64,000 nt of DNA from Salipiger bermudensis HTCC2601 (GTDB taxonomy: Bacteria; Pseudomonadota; Alphaproteobacteria; Rhodobacterales; Rhodobacteraceae), in contig NZ_DS022276.1 of assembly GCF_000153725.1 (NCBI RefSeq), positions 1,727,687 to 1,791,686 on the forward strand. The letters are read 5' to 3'. The translations under genes were made by a program, and so were the position numbers. Of this stretch, positions 9,432-16,347 are shown in pieces (the stretch's first letter is position 1; each line of letters begins with the position of its first letter). Below the pieces are notes generated by a model. The model ran no database searches. It saw nothing but the letters and a program-made list of their open reading frames with translations, and had not been told where the DNA came from.

Positions 9432-10793
9432 TCAGAGTTTGCGGAGTTGATCCTGGTAGGCGCGGGCGAATTCGCGGCCGAAGGTCGACTGGAAGTCGTC
9501 CTCGGTCTCGCGGGCGATCTGGGCGTACATCCTCTCGTAGGCCTCCCAGTAGCGGGCCTTCTTGCCGCCCAGCAGGCCGCCGAGCGAGCTGCCCTGCTCG
9601 ATCCGCGAGGCAAGCTGGTCGGGGCCGAGCCGGGCCAGCAGCGCCTTCAGCGCCGCTTCCATGCCCGCCATCATCGCGACCTCGTGGGCGCGGATGTCGC
9701 CCAACGCCTCCTGCGTGGCCGCCTCGGCGTCGAGATAGCCGCGCACGGTGGGGCGGATCATCGCCTCGACCGCCTGCTCGGGCGAGATCGAGAACTTCAG
9801 GGGGTTGTTGCCGCCGTTGTTGATCATCGTGCGGTCCATCCGCATCTCGCTCTTGATCGCGGCACGGGTCATCAGGATCTCGCGCATGCCGCTGGTCATG
9901 GCGGCGAAGACGCGGCCCAGACGGGCCATGGTCTCGGTCATCTCGGCCTCGGGGATGGCGAGATGCGCGGCGCCGGCACCGTTGAGGAAGGCGCGCAGCG
10001 CGGCGTCCGGAGTGCCGGTTGCCGGGCTTGGCTGGACGGGCGCCGAAGCGGCCTGATCGGGAGACGGCATCGGGGCCGGCTGCGGCGCGGGTGCGGGCTC
10101 GGGCTCCTGCAGGGGGGCTGAGGGCGGTTCGGGGGCGAAGAGGTCGTCCCAATCGTCGGGGATCTGGCCGGAGAGAACCTCGGGCGCGGTGTAGTGATCC
10201 TGCGCCGCGGGGCTGTGATCGGGCGCGCTGGCGCCCGGAGCGGGCCATGCCTCGGGCGGGGTGTCGCCCGTGGGCATCGGCTCTGCGGCAAAGGGATCCT
10301 CGGGGATTGCCGGGCGCTGGGCGTCCGGCTCGGCCGGAGCGCCGAGCAGCGCGTCGAGGAAATCGTCATCCGAGCCGCCGAGCGGATCGTGCGAGACGTC
10401 CTCGGCCTGACCGGGCTGGGGCGGCATCAGCAGGCTGTCCTCTGCGGGCGGCAGCGGGGTCTCGGGCGCGCTGGCAGCGCCTGCGAGCTCCACCACCAGC
10501 TCGAAGCCGCCGATCTGGATCACGTCGCCATGGCTCAGCGGCGCCGGGATCTCGCCGATGCGCTCGCCGCCGTAGTTGAGGAAGGTGCCGTTGGTGCTCA
10601 GGTCGCGCAGCACGTAGTCGCCGCCACGCTCTTCGAGGACGCAATGGCGCTTCGACAGAGTCCGATCGGGATCGGGCAGCGAGAGGTCGTTCTCCTCGCC
10701 GCGCCCGATTGTGAGTGCGCCTTCGCGCATCTCGACGCGGTCGCGCCCGTCGGGCAGCGTGCCGGAGCTTGTCAGTCGCAGACACAGGGACAT
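9432..10793 (-). CDS. tagH: T6SS FHA-domain protein TagH (Fha/ImpI)
   Basis: The 453-residue protein has an N-terminal FHA domain (about 1-105) with the phosphothreonine-binding IGRGEENDLSL, LSKRHC and STNGTFLN motifs. A long Pro/Ala/Glu-rich linker (about 110-265) follows. The C-terminal domain (about 270-453) contains a segment matching type VI FHA proteins (MTETMARLGRVFAAMTSGMREILMTRAAIKSEMR). It is the expected reader of PpkA phosphorylation, with kinase and phosphatase genes in the same locus. Confidence 0.94.
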   Translation of the reverse strand: MSLCLRLTSSGTLPDGRDRVEMREGALTIGRGEENDLSLPDPDRTLSKRHCVLEERGGDYVLRDLSTNGTFLNYGGERIGEIPAPLSHGDVIQIGGFELVVELAGAASAPETPLPPAEDSLLMPPQPGQAEDVSHDPLGGSDDDFLDALLGAPAEPDAQRPAIPEDPFAAEPMPTGDTPPEAWPAPGASAPDHSPAAQDHYTAPEVLSGQIPDDWDDLFAPEPPSAPLQEPEPAPAPQPAPMPSPDQAASAPVQPSPATGTPDAALRAFLNGAGAAHLAIPEAEMTETMARLGRVFAAMTSGMREILMTRAAIKSEMRMDRTMINNGGNNPLKFSISPEQAVEAMIRPTVRGYLDAEAATQEALGDIRAHEVAMMAGMEAALKALLARLGPDQLASRIEQGSSLGGLLGGKKARYWEAYERMYAQIARETEDDFQSTFGREFARAYQDQLRKL

Positions 10794-10796
10794 CGC

Positions 10797-11087
10797 TTAT
10801 CTTCCCACCAGAACCGTCGGGCAGCCCATCACCACCGCGCCGCCATGGGCGCAGGTGTCCGACAGCCGCGCCTGAGGCTTCTTGCCGGTGAGCACCTTGG
10901 TCGAGCCCTTGGCGATCATGTCCGGCGGGCCGATGCAGACCGCCATCGCGGTCGCCGTGGCAGCGGGCAGCTTGCCGATCAGCACCGTCGGGCAGGGCAC
11001 CACGATGGGCCCGCCCACATGAGGGATGATGCCGGTGACCATCGGGCAGACATGGGTGTCGGTGACGCGGGCGGCGGGCAGGGTCAT
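10797..11087 (-). CDS. PAAR-domain spike-tip protein
   Basis: This 96-residue protein is a minimal PAAR domain. It begins with PAARVTDTHVCP and carries regularly spaced His/Cys (H12, C14, H23, C32 and the late DTCAHGG, VVMGCPTVLVG) suited to binding the zinc at the tip. There is no C-terminal toxin extension. It probably caps the VgrG encoded by the next-but-one upstream gene. It overlaps the 204-residue unknown by 4 bases. Confidence 0.93.
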   Translation of the reverse strand: MTLPAARVTDTHVCPMVTGIIPHVGGPIVVPCPTVLIGKLPAATATAMAVCIGPPDMIAKGSTKVLTGKKPQARLSDTCAHGGAVVMGCPTVLVGR

Positions 11088-11698
11088 GGCGTGATCTCCT
11101 CGGTCGCGGCGGGTGTGCCGTTGCCGCCGCGGGCGATGTCGAGCGCCCGCGCGAGCAGCTCGGGCCCGCGGGTCTCGACCTTGTCCTCGTCGTGAAACAT
11201 CGCCGTCAGCAGCATGCCGAAGGCGGCCCCGCCCACCGCGCCCGGCGGGGCGGCGTAATCCTCGAGCTCGCCGGGTCCGAGCGTACCGTCGGCCATCGAG
11301 GCGGCCATGGCGCAGAGCGCGGTGTCGTCCTCGTTTCCGGCCGCATCGAGCGCGGCGCGGGCAGCGGCGCGGGTCTCGGGGCCGGGCTTGAACACCCAGG
11401 CCTCGGCGGCACGCAGCGGTGCGGGCATCAGAGCCCCCTCGGCCACCGTCTCGCGCGCCGCGAGGCAGGCGAGCCAGGTGGCTTCGCGCGCGGGCAGGGC
11501 GTGGGCCAGCACCTGCAACATGTCGATCAGCGCGCCTTCGGTCTCGAGCGCGGCGAGCGTTTCGGGCACCGAGGCGGAGGCCGGAAGGTCGAGCGGCGTC
11601 TGCAGCACCGCGTTGCCGGCGGCGAGGATGCGGGCGGCAGGCGCGTCGGGCAGCTTGCGCAGACCGGTGAAGCGGTCGGTATGGGCGGGGGCTGTCAT
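11084..11698 (-). CDS. T6SS-linked unknown (DUF6931-like) between VgrG and PAAR
   Basis: The 204-residue, Ala-rich, acidic protein is predicted soluble and mostly helical (for example EAALETEGALIDMLQVLAHALP-type segments and a central WLACLAARE). The size and position between vgrG and PAAR resemble the DUF6931 group of T6SS-associated proteins, but I assign this only by resemblance. Its place suggests an adaptor that loads PAAR or an effector on the spike. The start lies 1 base after the vgrG stop and the stop overlaps the PAAR start, so it is translated with both. Confidence 0.75.
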   Translation of the reverse strand: MTAPAHTDRFTGLRKLPDAPAARILAAGNAVLQTPLDLPASASVPETLAALETEGALIDMLQVLAHALPAREATWLACLAARETVAEGALMPAPLRAAEAWVFKPGPETRAAARAALDAAGNEDDTALCAMAASMADGTLGPGELEDYAAPPGAVGGAAFGMLLTAMFHDEDKVETRGPELLARALDIARGGNGTPAATEEITP

Positions 11699-11699
11699 G

Positions 11700-13826
11700 T
11701 CAGTTGATCATCGTGAGGGCGCCCTTGGCGAGGAGCAGCCCGGAGGATTTCAGTTGCGTCATGCCGCCGCCCTCGAGCTTCAGCATCCCGGCGCCCTTCA
11801 GCGCCGCCTGTCCCTTGGCCTCCATCTTGAGCTGGCCGCCGGCGGTGAACTTGCCGGTCGCGCTGGCCTTCACCTCGACCTGAGCCGAGGAGACGGTGAC
11901 CTTGGAGGGCGTCATCTCGATCTTCGAGCCGCCGCATTTCAGCACGATCTTCGACTTGGCCGAGATCTCGAGCGCGGCACCCACGTCGATCTCGTAGCCC
12001 TGCCCGATGGCGTCTTTCCTGCCGCCGGTCACGTCGAGCGACTGGTCGCCATCGACCTTGAGGCTGTCATCGGCGCCCACCTTGGTGGCGCGTGCCTTGG
12101 CGATCTCGACGGTTTCCTTGCCCTTGGCGACGGTGAAGGCGTGGTCGCCCTCGCGGATGGTCTCGGTCTTGTCGCCGTGGATGGTCTGGGTGAAGGTGCC
12201 GCCCGTCTTGTGCTCGAGCCCGACGGTGATCTCGGCGTTGTTCTTGACGATCTGCTTGAAGTCGCGCTCGGACTGGAGGCGGACGAACTCGGCGTCCTTC
12301 TTGTCCTCGAAGATCAGCTCGCTGAAGCCGCCGCCGCCCTTGGAGCTATTGGTCTTCAGCCCGGTCTGCGTCTGGTTGCCGGGCAGGGCATAGGGCGGAT
12401 CGGTGTCGCCGTTGTAGACCATGCCGGTGATCAGCGGACGGTCGAGATCGCCCTCCTCGAACTGCACCACGACTTCCTGGCCGATGCGCGGCACCGCGAC
12501 CATGCCCCAGCCCTTGCCGCTCCACGGCACCGAGGTGCGGATCCAGCACGAGGCGCTGTCGTCGCGGCGGCCTTCGCGGTCCCAGTGGAACTGTACCTTC
12601 ACGCGGCCATGGCGGTCGGTCCAGATCTCCTCGCCCTTCTTGCCGACGACCACGGCGGTCTGCACGCCGGGATGCTCGGGGCGCGGCGTCAGCTGCGGCG
12701 CGCGGTAGGGCACCGAGACCGGCTGCACCTCGAACAGGCAGCGATAGGTGTCGGGGCTGGTCGTTCGGTCGAAATCGAGCAGCGGGCCGAGGATGGCCTC
12801 GACCATCTCGCGATCCTCGATATCGGCGTCGATCTGCATCTGGTGACGGGCCGAGATCACCAGGTACTCGGCGTTCTCGGACTTGCGCGGATGCTGCTTG
12901 AGCTTGAACTTGGCCCCGGCGCTCATCTGGCGCACGTTGCACGCGCCGGTCGAGCGCTGGGCCTGTGCAGCAAGCCCCTCGATGCGGACGCGGGCGTGAT
13001 GCTCGCCGGTGCGGGTGTCGCCGTGGCGGCCGGGATAGTCGTAGATCTCGTAGGACCGGAAGGCGTGCTTGCCATGCGGCAGCGCCTTGACGGTCCTGAG
13101 GTCCGACTTGGGCTTTTCGAAATCGTAGTCCTGCAGCGTGACGCGGCCGGTCTGGATGCTTTCTCCGCCACGCCAGTCGAAGACGTGGTCGTCGCGGCGC
13201 CGGTAATCGGGGGCGCGGAAGTAGAAATCGATCTCGGCGTGATCCTCGATGGCGCGGTGGGCGCTGGCCTCGTCGGCAAGGATCAGGACCTCCTTCGATT
13301 TCTCGTGATCGTGGTAGAAATAGATCCCTTCCTCCTCCATCAGCCGGCACAGGAAGGCGTAGTCGCTTTCGCGGTACTGCACGCAGTAACCACGCTTGGG
13401 ATAGGCGTGCTTGGTGCGGTCGCGGAAATCCGAGAACCCGTGCTGCGAGAACACTTCCTTGATCACGTCGATCACGGATTTGTCCTGGAAGATCCGGCAA
13501 TTGGCGCTGCGGGTCAGGAACCACAGCCAGGGCTGCACGGTGGCGCGGAAATAGCCGCGACCGGCATGGGAGCCAAGGTATTCGGCGGCGGTGCAGCGGC
13601 CCTGGAAATAGCGGGTCTTGTCCTTCGGGGCGTCGATCTCGAGCGGCAGGCGCTCGCCCACCAGCTTCTGCAGGTCGAGGTCGATGTCGGGCGACATGAA
13701 CTCGATGGTGGTCTCTGTCAGGCGGCTCAGCCCCTCGTCGACCTGGGCGCGCATCAGGAAGCCCTTGAGCTTGCCCGGGAGCTTGAGACGGACCTGCCGG
13801 CCCTCGAGAACGGTGTCCTGTGCCAT
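11700..13826 (-). CDS. vgrG: T6SS spike protein VgrG (TssI)
   Basis: At 708 residues this is a VgrG with the gp27-like base (about 1-380, including SDYAFLCRLMEEEGIYFYHDHE), the gp5 OB region (RHGRVKVQFHWDREG, WIRTSVPWSGKGWGMVAVPRIGQEVVV, GDLDRPLITGMVYN) and a C-terminal DUF2345 needle made of short beta repeats ending in LAKGALTMIN. There is no extra C-terminal enzymatic domain, so any effector must ride as a separate protein. Confidence 0.96.
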   Translation of the reverse strand: MAQDTVLEGRQVRLKLPGKLKGFLMRAQVDEGLSRLTETTIEFMSPDIDLDLQKLVGERLPLEIDAPKDKTRYFQGRCTAAEYLGSHAGRGYFRATVQPWLWFLTRSANCRIFQDKSVIDVIKEVFSQHGFSDFRDRTKHAYPKRGYCVQYRESDYAFLCRLMEEEGIYFYHDHEKSKEVLILADEASAHRAIEDHAEIDFYFRAPDYRRRDDHVFDWRGGESIQTGRVTLQDYDFEKPKSDLRTVKALPHGKHAFRSYEIYDYPGRHGDTRTGEHHARVRIEGLAAQAQRSTGACNVRQMSAGAKFKLKQHPRKSENAEYLVISARHQMQIDADIEDREMVEAILGPLLDFDRTTSPDTYRCLFEVQPVSVPYRAPQLTPRPEHPGVQTAVVVGKKGEEIWTDRHGRVKVQFHWDREGRRDDSASCWIRTSVPWSGKGWGMVAVPRIGQEVVVQFEEGDLDRPLITGMVYNGDTDPPYALPGNQTQTGLKTNSSKGGGGFSELIFEDKKDAEFVRLQSERDFKQIVKNNAEITVGLEHKTGGTFTQTIHGDKTETIREGDHAFTVAKGKETVEIAKARATKVGADDSLKVDGDQSLDVTGGRKDAIGQGYEIDVGAALEISAKSKIVLKCGGSKIEMTPSKVTVSSAQVEVKASATGKFTAGGQLKMEAKGQAALKGAGMLKLEGGGMTQLKSSGLLLAKGALTMIN

Positions 13827-13831
13827 GCCGC

Positions 13832-14128
13832 TCAGCCCTCGTCCGGCAGCGGCGTCACGACGATCTGGCCGTCGCGCTCGAGCCGCGCCACGATGGCGGG
13901 GTGGATGGCCCAGAGCGCGCCGGTCTCGATGCCCTCGGGCAGAAGCGCGCCGAGCGCCTCCATCGAGGCCAGCGGGATGCAGCGCACCGGGGTCGGGTAG
14001 CTGTCGGTGGTGGTGAGCATGGCGTCGAGATACGCCTCGCCCTCAAGCAGCCAGCAGGCGTCGCCGATCCGGGCGAGCACGATGCCGTCGCCGCCGCCCT
14101 GTCCGTCGTCGGGTTGGTAATCGCGCAT
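13832..14128 (-). CDS. small unknown protein between the TssB-TssC fusion and VgrG
   Basis: About 98 residues (MRDYQPDD start), with no family recognised. It contains a short beta-rich core (GIVLARIGDACWLLEGEAYLDAML) and a C-terminal VARLERDGQIVV. I chose ATG at 14128 because it stands 7 bases from a GGAGG motif and overlaps the preceding stop codon by one base (TGATG). A GTG one codon earlier is possible. The coupling on one side and a 5-base gap to vgrG on the other place it in the spike operon. Confidence 0.7.
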   Translation of the reverse strand: MRDYQPDDGQGGGDGIVLARIGDACWLLEGEAYLDAMLTTTDSYPTPVRCIPLASMEALGALLPEGIETGALWAIHPAIVARLERDGQIVVTPLPDEG

Positions 14129-16158
14129 CACATGTCCTCCAGCATCGCGGCGAGAGCGGGGTCCATCTCGGTGTCGTCGCCGTTGTCATCCGCGCCATCG
14201 GTGTCGTCGCCGAAGGCCGCGAGCATGTCGTCGAGATCGCTGTCGTCGAAGGCGGGGAGCTCGTCCGCGCCGCACTCTGCGCTGGCCTCCATGTCGGGCA
14301 TCTCGGCGTCGAAGTCGCCCGTGTCGGAGCTGTCGTCGCTGCCGAAGTCCGGCATGTCGGGGCTGTCGAAATCGGGAAGCCCGCTGTCGCTGTCGAAATC
14401 GACCGGCCCCGCGTCCGCGCCGAAGTCGGGGAAATCCGCATCCCCGCCCATGTCGGGCAGATCCTCGTCGCTGCGGAAGGCGGCCATCTCGTCGTCGCCC
14501 GCGCTCTCGTCCGAGGGGGCTGCGCTGGTCTTGGCAGGGGTCGCCCCGGCCAGCGCGGCGCCGAAGCCGACGCTGGTCTCGTGGCCGCCTCTGCCCTTGC
14601 CCGGCGTCAGCGCCCAGGGCCCGGCGAGCATGTCGCCGCCAAGCGCCTGGAACGAGCCCTGTCGGACCTCGTTTCGGCCCTTGATCGACAAGAGCGGCAT
14701 GAAACCACGGGTCACGACCTCGGCCATGGTCCGGGTGGTGAGCAGGCGCTCGGTGCAGGGCAGCGCGACCTGATCGCCATGGGAGTCGGTCATCACGTGC
14801 ACCGGCATGTCGCCCAGCGACATGATCTCGCCAAGGCGCATGTCCTTGCCGGATTTTGTCACGCTGGCCGCCATCAGCACCGCCGAGAGCACCGCCGGGT
14901 TGGCCCAGAGCATGCCGTGCAGCCCCTCGCGCAGGCTGAACTCCTCGAAGTCGAACGGATCGACCGGGTCGGTGCGGCGGCCATAGGGATGGCGCAGCAG
15001 GAAGCGCGGCGCGGCGATGCCGAGATGGCGCGCCTCGGGCAGGGCGCGCAGGGCGTCCCAGCTCTCGGCCACCAGCGGATGGCGGTCCTGCTTCGGCGTG
15101 TCGAGGAAGCGCGGCGAGATCGCGGTCACGAAGGGTGCGTTCATCCACGCGGAGATCTTGGCCATCCGGGCGAGCAGCGCGGCGTGGGGCGGGGTTTCCT
15201 CGAGCGTGTAGAGCCCGAACACCGCCGAGATCGGCCCGTGCTGGGCGTCGAGCCGGGGCGCTTCGGCGAGCATCCGGAACAGGCCGCTCTCGGCCAGATC
15301 CTCCTGCGCCGAAAGGTCGGCGGCCCATTCCTCGGCCGAGACGTCGTAAAGTACGACCTCGAGCGTCGGACCCGTCTCGATGCGGCGGGCGAGGAAGTCG
15401 AGTGCGCGCCAGGTCGCCTCGACCGACTGGAAATCGGGATGATGCAGGACGGTGCGCATCGCGTCCGAGAGCGCCGCGTCGATGGCGGCGATCATGCTGT
15501 CCTGCGCCGGATCGGGGGCGGCCTGCACGTGCGGGCCGACGATGCGGGCGATGAGCGCGTCCGCGGCGTCGGTGTCATGGCGGATCGCCTGCATGTCGCC
15601 AATCAGCGTCTGGAAGTCGCTCAGGCGGCGGTCGGCGGGCACGGCGCTGCCCTTGGCGCGGGCGCGGTTGGCAGGCATCGGGCGGCCATGCTCCTCGGCC
15701 CAGTCCCGAAGCTCGGCCATGGCGCGGCTGTCGCCGCGGGCGACGCGTTGGCGCAGCGAGTCCAGCTCCTCGAACAGCTCGACACTGTCGTAGAGCTCAT
15801 CGGGATGCAGGTCGTCGATTTCGCGCAGGGGCACCTCGACGGCGCCGCCGTCGCGCGCGATGGGCAGGGTGAGGGTGGTGGCGAAGCCGGCGATCACGTC
15901 GTCGAGTCGATCTACATCGAAGCGGATTGCCCGGCGGGATGCGAGGTCATCGCCGATCGCCAGCTCGCCGCGGCTGGCGCGAGCGGAGAAGTCGCCGAGG
16001 ATGGCGATGCGGAAGCGCTCGCGGGGCTGATCGAGATCCTCGGGCCGCTCGGCGCTCAGGGTGCCGAAGGGCAGCGCCGCATCCTGCGCGCTCTCCGTCT
16101 CGACCTGTGCCTGAGACGCAAGGTCCGGCTCGAAGACTGTCTGATCGCTGTTGGGCAT
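14128..16158 (-). CDS. second sheath-like protein: TssB-like plus TssC-like fusion with acidic tail
   Basis: The 676-residue protein contains both sheath subunits in one chain. Residues about 45-150 resemble TssB (FRIAILGDFSARA, RRAIRFDVDRLDDVIAGF). Residues about 180-540 resemble TssC/EvpB (VLHHPDFQSVEATWRALDFL, LEVVLYDVS, FLLRHPYGRRTDPVDPF, GMLWANPAVLSAVLM). Residues 563-676 form an Asp-rich tail repeating LPDFDS/MPDFGS-like units and ending DPALAAMLEDM. Canonical tssB and tssC exist at 25504-26013 and 23989-25500. Rhizobia and Agrobacterium have an extra TssC (ImpD/TssC40); this could be a counterpart, but the fusion and tail are unusual. It starts its own transcription unit. Confidence 0.88.
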   Translation of the reverse strand: MPNSDQTVFEPDLASQAQVETESAQDAALPFGTLSAERPEDLDQPRERFRIAILGDFSARASRGELAIGDDLASRRAIRFDVDRLDDVIAGFATTLTLPIARDGGAVEVPLREIDDLHPDELYDSVELFEELDSLRQRVARGDSRAMAELRDWAEEHGRPMPANRARAKGSAVPADRRLSDFQTLIGDMQAIRHDTDAADALIARIVGPHVQAAPDPAQDSMIAAIDAALSDAMRTVLHHPDFQSVEATWRALDFLARRIETGPTLEVVLYDVSAEEWAADLSAQEDLAESGLFRMLAEAPRLDAQHGPISAVFGLYTLEETPPHAALLARMAKISAWMNAPFVTAISPRFLDTPKQDRHPLVAESWDALRALPEARHLGIAAPRFLLRHPYGRRTDPVDPFDFEEFSLREGLHGMLWANPAVLSAVLMAASVTKSGKDMRLGEIMSLGDMPVHVMTDSHGDQVALPCTERLLTTRTMAEVVTRGFMPLLSIKGRNEVRQGSFQALGGDMLAGPWALTPGKGRGGHETSVGFGAALAGATPAKTSAAPSDESAGDDEMAAFRSDEDLPDMGGDADFPDFGADAGPVDFDSDSGLPDFDSPDMPDFGSDDSSDTGDFDAEMPDMEASAECGADELPAFDDSDLDDMLAAFGDDTDGADDNGDDTEMDPALAAMLEDM

Positions 16159-16220
16159 ATGGGCGCTCCCTCGGTCTTTTTGCGGCTGGTCGGGCGGGCT
16201 GCCGCGACCGTTGTCACCCC

Positions 16221-16249
16221 GTTAGTGCCGGGGGAGCGCCGGAGGGTTC
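16221..16249 (-). promoter_or_regulatory. ECF-type promoter P4 before the TssB-TssC fusion operon
   Basis: On the minus strand the sequence reads GAACC, 17 bases, CACTAAC. The -10-like element ends 63 bases upstream of the ATG at 16158. It matches four other sites in the window with identical spacing, including one in front of the ECF sigma gene itself. It lies just downstream of the clpV terminator, as expected for the start of a new unit. Confidence 0.72.
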
Positions 16250-16261
16250 GCGCGTTGGAAG

Positions 16262-16347
16262 AAAAAACACCCCCAAAGCCCGTCGCCGGACATGACGGGA
16301 CCGCCCCGCGCGTTACGCAGGGCGGTCTGGCAGGCGTTTGGGGGTGT
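16262..16347 (-). terminator. strong intrinsic terminator after clpV with nested stems
   Basis: An outer 11-base stem (about 16267-16277 with 16337-16347) encloses an inner 8-base stem (about 16299-16306 with 16320-16327). On the minus strand the outer stem is followed by six T residues (16262-16267). The stem begins at the clpV stop codon, so termination follows translation closely. It separates the sheath/baseplate operon from the spike/membrane operon. Confidence 0.85.
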
